Part shown: positions 3,970 through 7,300 of the stretch, one piece after another
How positions within the stretch are numbered: the stretch's first letter is position 1
Layout: every line of letters begins with the position of its first letter
Source: Oscillospiraceae bacterium
Lineage (GTDB): Bacteria > Bacillota > Clostridia > Oscillospirales > Ruminococcaceae
Direction: 5' to 3'
Length of the DNA: 7,300 nt
Assembly: GCA_004556975.1 (NCBI GenBank)
Contig: SFFD01000050.1
Location: 1 to 7,300 of the forward strand
The notes under the pieces: generated by a model
The model's database searches: none
What the model was told of the DNA's origin: nothing
What the model saw: only the letters and a program-made list of their open reading frames with translations
Position numbers and translations under genes: made by a program

Positions 3970-4662
3970 ATGAAAAAAATTACTCTGCACAGCGAACTTA
4001 TTTACTTTGCGGCAATTCTGATTATGTCTTTTTCAAGCGCAATGCAAACGGCGGCAAATGTCGGAATTTCCATGATAATTGCGCCCGCCTATGTTATAAG
4101 CCAAAAGCTTACTTTTCTTACCTTCGGTCAAAGCGAGTACCTTGTTCAGGGCATTGTATTTATCGCATTCTGCATATTGATGAAAAATTTTAAGCCGATA
4201 TATCTTGTGTCCTTCGGCACATGTATTATTTACGGAGCGGCCCTTGATATGTGGCGCACAATAATTCCGGCGTTTAACCCCAACATAACCGTTCCGGGAA
4301 GTATGCCCATGCCGGTGCGCATAGCAATGCTGTGTTTAGGAATGATTATAACAGCCTTTTCCGTTGCGCTTTTCTTCCACACATATCTGTACCCACAGGT
4401 TTATGACTTTTTTGTACGCGAAATTTCAAAACGGTACAATAAAAACCGCACAAAACTTAAAATTGCCTTTGATACCGGCTGCCTTGTAACAGCAACGGTG
4501 CTTTCTCTGCTTTTTTTCGGAAAGCTTGTGGGAGTGGGTGTCGGAACCCTTGTTATGACATTGGTAAACGGAAGGCTTATCGGCTTTTTTGATAAGCAGC
4601 TTGATAAATATTGCATAGTAAAACCCTTGCTTCCCAAAATAGAAAAGGCGTTCATCCTGTAA
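3970..4662 (+). CDS. DUF6198 family membrane protein (YczE/YyaS/YitT-like)
   Basis: This 230-aa integral membrane protein shows about six hydrophobic segments near 10-28, 56-72, 76-97, 116-138, 168-186 and 188-206. The order of motifs matches what I recall of DUF6198: SELIYFAAILIM (8-19), an amphipathic ANVGISMIIAPAYVISQK (29-46), LTFGQSEYLVQ (50-60), YGAALDMWRTIIPAFNP (88-104), the sixth-helix approach VALFFHTYLYPQVYDFFV (132-149), and GVGVGTLVMTLVNGRLIGFF (188-207). The substrate is unknown; related YitT/YczE proteins are presumed transporters or permease-like. I chose the ATG at 3970 because GGAGGA (3960-3965) precedes it by 4 nt. The open frame continues upstream to 3757, but that part is basic, non-family sequence lying across terminators. 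It converges with the ATPase gene. Confidence 0.87.
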   Translation: MKKITLHSELIYFAAILIMSFSSAMQTAANVGISMIIAPAYVISQKLTFLTFGQSEYLVQGIVFIAFCILMKNFKPIYLVSFGTCIIYGAALDMWRTIIPAFNPNITVPGSMPMPVRIAMLCLGMIITAFSVALFFHTYLYPQVYDFFVREISKRYNKNRTKLKIAFDTGCLVTATVLSLLFFGKLVGVGVGTLVMTLVNGRLIGFFDKQLDKYCIVKPLLPKIEKAFIL

Positions 4663-4675
4663 TTTGTTTTATGAA

Positions 4676-4698
4676 AGCGCCGCCCGAACTGCGGCGCT
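4676..4698. repeat. GC-rich hairpin after DUF6198
   Basis: AGCGCCGC (4676-4683) pairs perfectly with GCGGCGCT (4691-4698) around a 7-nt loop, 13 bp past the DUF6198 stop. TTGTT (4664-4668) and AACAA (4700-4704) can add an outer stem. There is no T-run after it on the + strand, so it is a hairpin without a standard terminator tail. Confidence 0.6.
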
Positions 4699-4716
4699 GA
4701 ACAAAAAATTTGACAA

Positions 4717-4736
4717 TCGGCAGTTACGGCTGCCGA
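4717..4736. repeat. Second hairpin in the convergent gap
   Basis: TCGGCAG (4717-4723) and CTGCCGA (4730-4736) are a perfect 7-bp stem with loop TTACGG. No T tract follows. It sits between the GC-rich hairpin and the shared terminator. Confidence 0.55.
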
Positions 4737-4767
4737 AATGAAAACACATACAAATCCCAATAAGAAT

Positions 4768-4800
4768 ATACCCGCTTCAAAAAGAAGCGGGTATCATTTT
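4768..4800. terminator. Shared terminator between convergent DUF6198 and ATPase genes
   Basis: ATACCCGCTTC (4768-4778) pairs perfectly with GAAGCGGGTAT (4784-4794) across AAAAA. On the + strand it is followed by CATTTT; on the minus strand the tail is ATTCTT. The ATPase stop codon (4801-4799) lies 4 bp from the stem. The stem is strong and the U tracts modest, and its position suits termination from both sides. Confidence 0.75.
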
Positions 4801-7300
4801 ACTTTCCACGGCGAAAAAGCATAATAAGCGCAGAAATCAAAGGTACTGCAAGAGTGGCGCAGAGCACGGTGAGCATTTCTCCGCCGCCGAGAGCGACCGT
4901 TTTGAATACCGGCTGAAGCGCCGGAATATAAACCGTGCTCAAAACAATGGCAGCAGAAGAGAGTACGGCAAAAACAAGCTTTATGTTATTGAATATATTG
5001 ATTGTAAAAAGACTTCTTACTTCACTCTTACATTCAAATACATGAACAAGCTGGGTAAAAACAAGGGTAACAAAGGCGGCGGTGCGCGCGTGCTCAACGC
5101 TTTTCGTGATTCCGAGCACCGTTGTGAACGCCGCCAGAACAGAAAGCCCCAAAAGAATTCCGCGCACGACTATGGTTAAGGCAAGACCGCCGGAAAAAAC
5201 GGAATCGTTCCGTCCGCGGGGCTTTTCCTTCATAACGTCATCCTGCGGAGGGTCAAAACTTAAGGCAATTGCGGGAATTCCGTCCGTAACAAGGTTTACC
5301 ATAAGTATCTGTATTGGCAAAAGCACCACCGGCATGCCCATAAGCATACCAAAGAACATTGTAACCACTTCGCCGATATTGCACGAAAGCAAATAGCGGA
5401 TAAATTTACGTATATTCTGATAGATTATTCGCCCCTCCTCCACCGCAGAAACAAGGGTGGAAAAATCATCGTCCAAAAGAACTATTCCGCTGGCTTCACG
5501 GGTAACATCCGTTCCGTTTTTGCCCATAGAAACGCCTATATCAGCCTCTTTAACCGCAGGCGCGTCATTAACTCCGTCGCCCGTCATTGCGACTATATGG
5601 CCGTGCTTTTTAAGAGCACGCACAATTTTAAGCTTATGAGCAGGGGTAACCCGCGCAAAAACGCGGGCGTGCTCACACGTGGTAAAAAACGCGCTTTCGG
5701 AAAGGGAATCAAGCTGTGCTCCGGTTCGCACATCTGCGGCGCTTTGCGCAATGTATAATTTTTTTGCAATGGCAAGCGCCGTTTCGGGGTGGTCGCCGGT
5801 AATCATAACCGTGCGAATTCCGGCATTTTTACATTTGAGCACGGATTCCGCAGCGCCCTTTCTGGGCGGATCAAGCATTCCGCAAAAGCCTATAAGCGTA
5901 AAGCCTTTTTCGCTTATTTTTCCGCCGGAATAATCCTTATACCCAAACGCAAGTATGCGCAAAGCGCCAAAGGCCATTTGCGAAAGCTGCTTTTTGCAAT
6001 ATGCCAACACTTTTTCAGAAAGGACGCGCCGCCCGTTTTCGTCAAGATAGTCCGTGCAAAGGGGCAAAAGAACATCCGGCGCGCCCTTGACGAAAACAAA
6101 GCTGCCTGCTTCTGATGATTTTACTCCCACCGACATAAGCTTTCGCGTGGAATCAAAGGGAATCTCTTCCTCTCTGTAAAAAAGAGCGGGCTTTGCAAAA
6201 CCGCCGCCGCTTTTGAGCACCATTTCAAGAAGGGCGGCTTCTGTCGGTTCGCCCATTATTTCTCCGTGCTCATTTTTCTCCGCATTATTGCAAAGAGCCG
6301 CCGCAAGCAAAAGCTTTTCGGGCAAAGCGCCGGGTTTAAAAATTTCCGCACCGCGAAAAGTTTTTCCTGTGGGTAAAAACACCTCGGTAACGGTCATTTT
6401 GTTTTCGGTAAGCGTTCCGGTTTTGTCCGAACAGATTATGTCCGCACAGCCCAAAGTTTCTACGGAATGCAAACGCCTTATCAGAGCATTCTTTTTAAGC
6501 ATGCGCGAAACCGCAAGACCGAGAGAAATGGTTATAACTGCCGTAAGGCCTTCCGGAATTGCCGCAACGGAAAGTGAAAGCCCGGTAAGAAACATATCAA
6601 AGGCGGGCTCGCCGCGCAAAATTCCCGTAAGAGTCACAATAACACATATAATTATGCACCCCGCCGCTATATATTTGCTCAAAGCCGAAAGACGCTTTTG
6701 AAGGGGTGTGGCTTCGGCCTTGGTTTCTTTTAAAAGGCCGGCAATTTTGCCCATTTGCGTGCTCATTCCGGTATTTGTCACCAAAAATTCGCCGTGACCG
6801 GAAGTTATAACCGTGCCCATATATACAAAATCATTTCGCAGGGCGGCATTGCCTTCTGCGCCGGAAAAAGAAACTTTCTGTACCGCCATGGACTCGCCCG
6901 TAAGAAGCGATTCGTTTGCAAAAAGCTCCGTGGCGGAAAGAACTTTTCCGTCTGCGGGAACTTTGCACCCGGCGGAAATTACCGCTATATCGCCGGGCAC
7001 AAGAAGGCGTGCCGGAACCTCCGTTTTTTCTCCGTCACGGTAAACCGTCGCCTTTGGCGCGGCAATAGCGCGCAGATTTTCAAGGGTGCGTTCGGTACGG
7101 TATTCCTGCAAAAAGCCAAGCACCGCGTTTATAAAAACAATGGCCATAATAGTAACGGCGTCGATATATTCCCCAAGAAGAAGCGAAATTACCGTGGAGC
7201 ACAGCAAAATCAGAGTAAGCAGATCTTTAAATTGCGAAGCAAAAAGCGCGGCCGCGCTTTGACTGCGTTCGCTTGAAAGCGTGTTTTCTCCGTGCTTTTG
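4799..7300 (-). CDS. Calcium-type cation-translocating P-type ATPase (P2A-like), N-terminus outside the window
   Basis: This is an ATP-driven membrane cation pump, probably Ca2+ export. 833 codons are visible, numbered here from the right edge, and the frame is still open at 7300. In order: end of the N-terminal cation-ATPase domain (HGENTLS, SQFKDLL), M1-M2, actuator domain with SLLTGES (131-137), M3-M4 with the ion-site motif AAIPEGL (246-252), phosphorylation motif DKTGTLTENK with Asp292, nucleotide-domain KGAPD (405-409), MITGDHPETA (499-508), TGDGVNDAPA (573-582), M5 with LLSCNIGEV (Asn641, Glu644), and M6 with NLVTDG (669-674). M7-M10 and a short RRGK tail complete the C-terminus. All core catalytic residues are intact. 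The M4 Glu and M6 Asn/Asp favour Ca2+ over K+ or heavy metals. The true start lies beyond the edge; the TTG at 7207 is internal (Leu). Confidence 0.95.
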   Translation of the reverse strand, partial: QKHGENTLSSERSQSAAALFASQFKDLLTLILLCSTVISLLLGEYIDAVTIMAIVFINAVLGFLQEYRTERTLENLRAIAAPKATVYRDGEKTEVPARLLVPGDIAVISAGCKVPADGKVLSATELFANESLLTGESMAVQKVSFSGAEGNAALRNDFVYMGTVITSGHGEFLVTNTGMSTQMGKIAGLLKETKAEATPLQKRLSALSKYIAAGCIIICVIVTLTGILRGEPAFDMFLTGLSLSVAAIPEGLTAVITISLGLAVSRMLKKNALIRRLHSVETLGCADIICSDKTGTLTENKMTVTEVFLPTGKTFRGAEIFKPGALPEKLLLAAALCNNAEKNEHGEIMGEPTEAALLEMVLKSGGGFAKPALFYREEEIPFDSTRKLMSVGVKSSEAGSFVFVKGAPDVLLPLCTDYLDENGRRVLSEKVLAYCKKQLSQMAFGALRILAFGYKDYSGGKISEKGFTLIGFCGMLDPPRKGAAESVLKCKNAGIRTVMITGDHPETALAIAKKLYIAQSAADVRTGAQLDSLSESAFFTTCEHARVFARVTPAHKLKIVRALKKHGHIVAMTGDGVNDAPAVKEADIGVSMGKNGTDVTREASGIVLLDDDFSTLVSAVEEGRIIYQNIRKFIRYLLSCNIGEVVTMFFGMLMGMPVVLLPIQILMVNLVTDGIPAIALSFDPPQDDVMKEKPRGRNDSVFSGGLALTIVVRGILLGLSVLAAFTTVLGITKSVEHARTAAFVTLVFTQLVHVFECKSEVRSLFTINIFNNIKLVFAVLSSAAIVLSTVYIPALQPVFKTVALGGGEMLTVLCATLAVPLISALIMLFRRGK

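Noticed and set aside
4710..4715. Perfect TTGACA after DUF6198
   Set aside because: There is no -10 box at 16-18 bp downstream, and the next gene on that strand is absent.
4401..4760. 119-codon minus-strand open frame
   Set aside because: It is antisense to DUF6198, crosses two hairpins, and has no family resemblance or ribosome binding site.
6213..6701. 162-codon plus-strand open frame, plus the other plus-strand frames at 5082-7276
   Set aside because: All are antisense to the ATPase, whose reading frame is unambiguous. Their composition is what the reverse of that coding sequence would give.

Overview
The window looks like a chromosome segment of a low-to-moderate-GC Firmicute, most likely a gut-type Clostridia (Oscillospirales/Ruminococcaceae-like). 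The grounds are strong AGGAGG-type ribosome binding sites, use of TTG and GTG starts, compact intergenic hairpin terminators, and protein families I know mainly from Clostridia (DUF6323, DUF6179, DUF6198, DUF2284). No rRNA, tRNA, CRISPR array, transposase or phage gene was seen. The taxonomic placement is inference from family recognition, not from a marker gene.

Layout. Positions 1-660 have no convincing gene but hold two copies of a repeat with a 394-bp period. Each copy carries a promoter-like pair of boxes, a string of hairpins, and a last hairpin that in copy 1 is followed by a T-rich tail. Differences between the copies mostly keep the base pairing, so a duplicated structured RNA is possible. 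At 660-842 there is a nested inverted repeat and a promoter, then a GNAT acetyltransferase (864-1427, +) closed by a clear terminator. A two-gene + strand unit follows, DUF6323 (1614-2054) and DUF6179 (2129-3004), with a perfect 11-bp hairpin between the genes. A near-consensus promoter (TTGACA-17-TATACT) then drives a cysteine-rich DUF2284 protein (3207-3743). The 226-bp gap after it is crowded with hairpins, several of them mutually exclusive, and leads into a DUF6198 membrane protein (3970-4662). The right third is a minus-strand Ca2+-type P-type ATPase (4799-7300) that ends at a shared hairpin and runs off the right edge, so its N-terminus is missing.

How the genes relate. Only DUF6323/DUF6179 look like a true operon. 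The other genes appear to be separate units with their own promoters or terminators. The DUF2284 protein is probably a cytosolic metal or Fe-S protein, the ATPase exports a cation (probably Ca2+), and DUF6198 is an integral membrane protein of unknown substrate. Nothing in the sequence ties these three into one pathway. The least explained parts are the tandem structured repeat, the DUF6323-DUF6179 pair, and the alternative-hairpin leaders.
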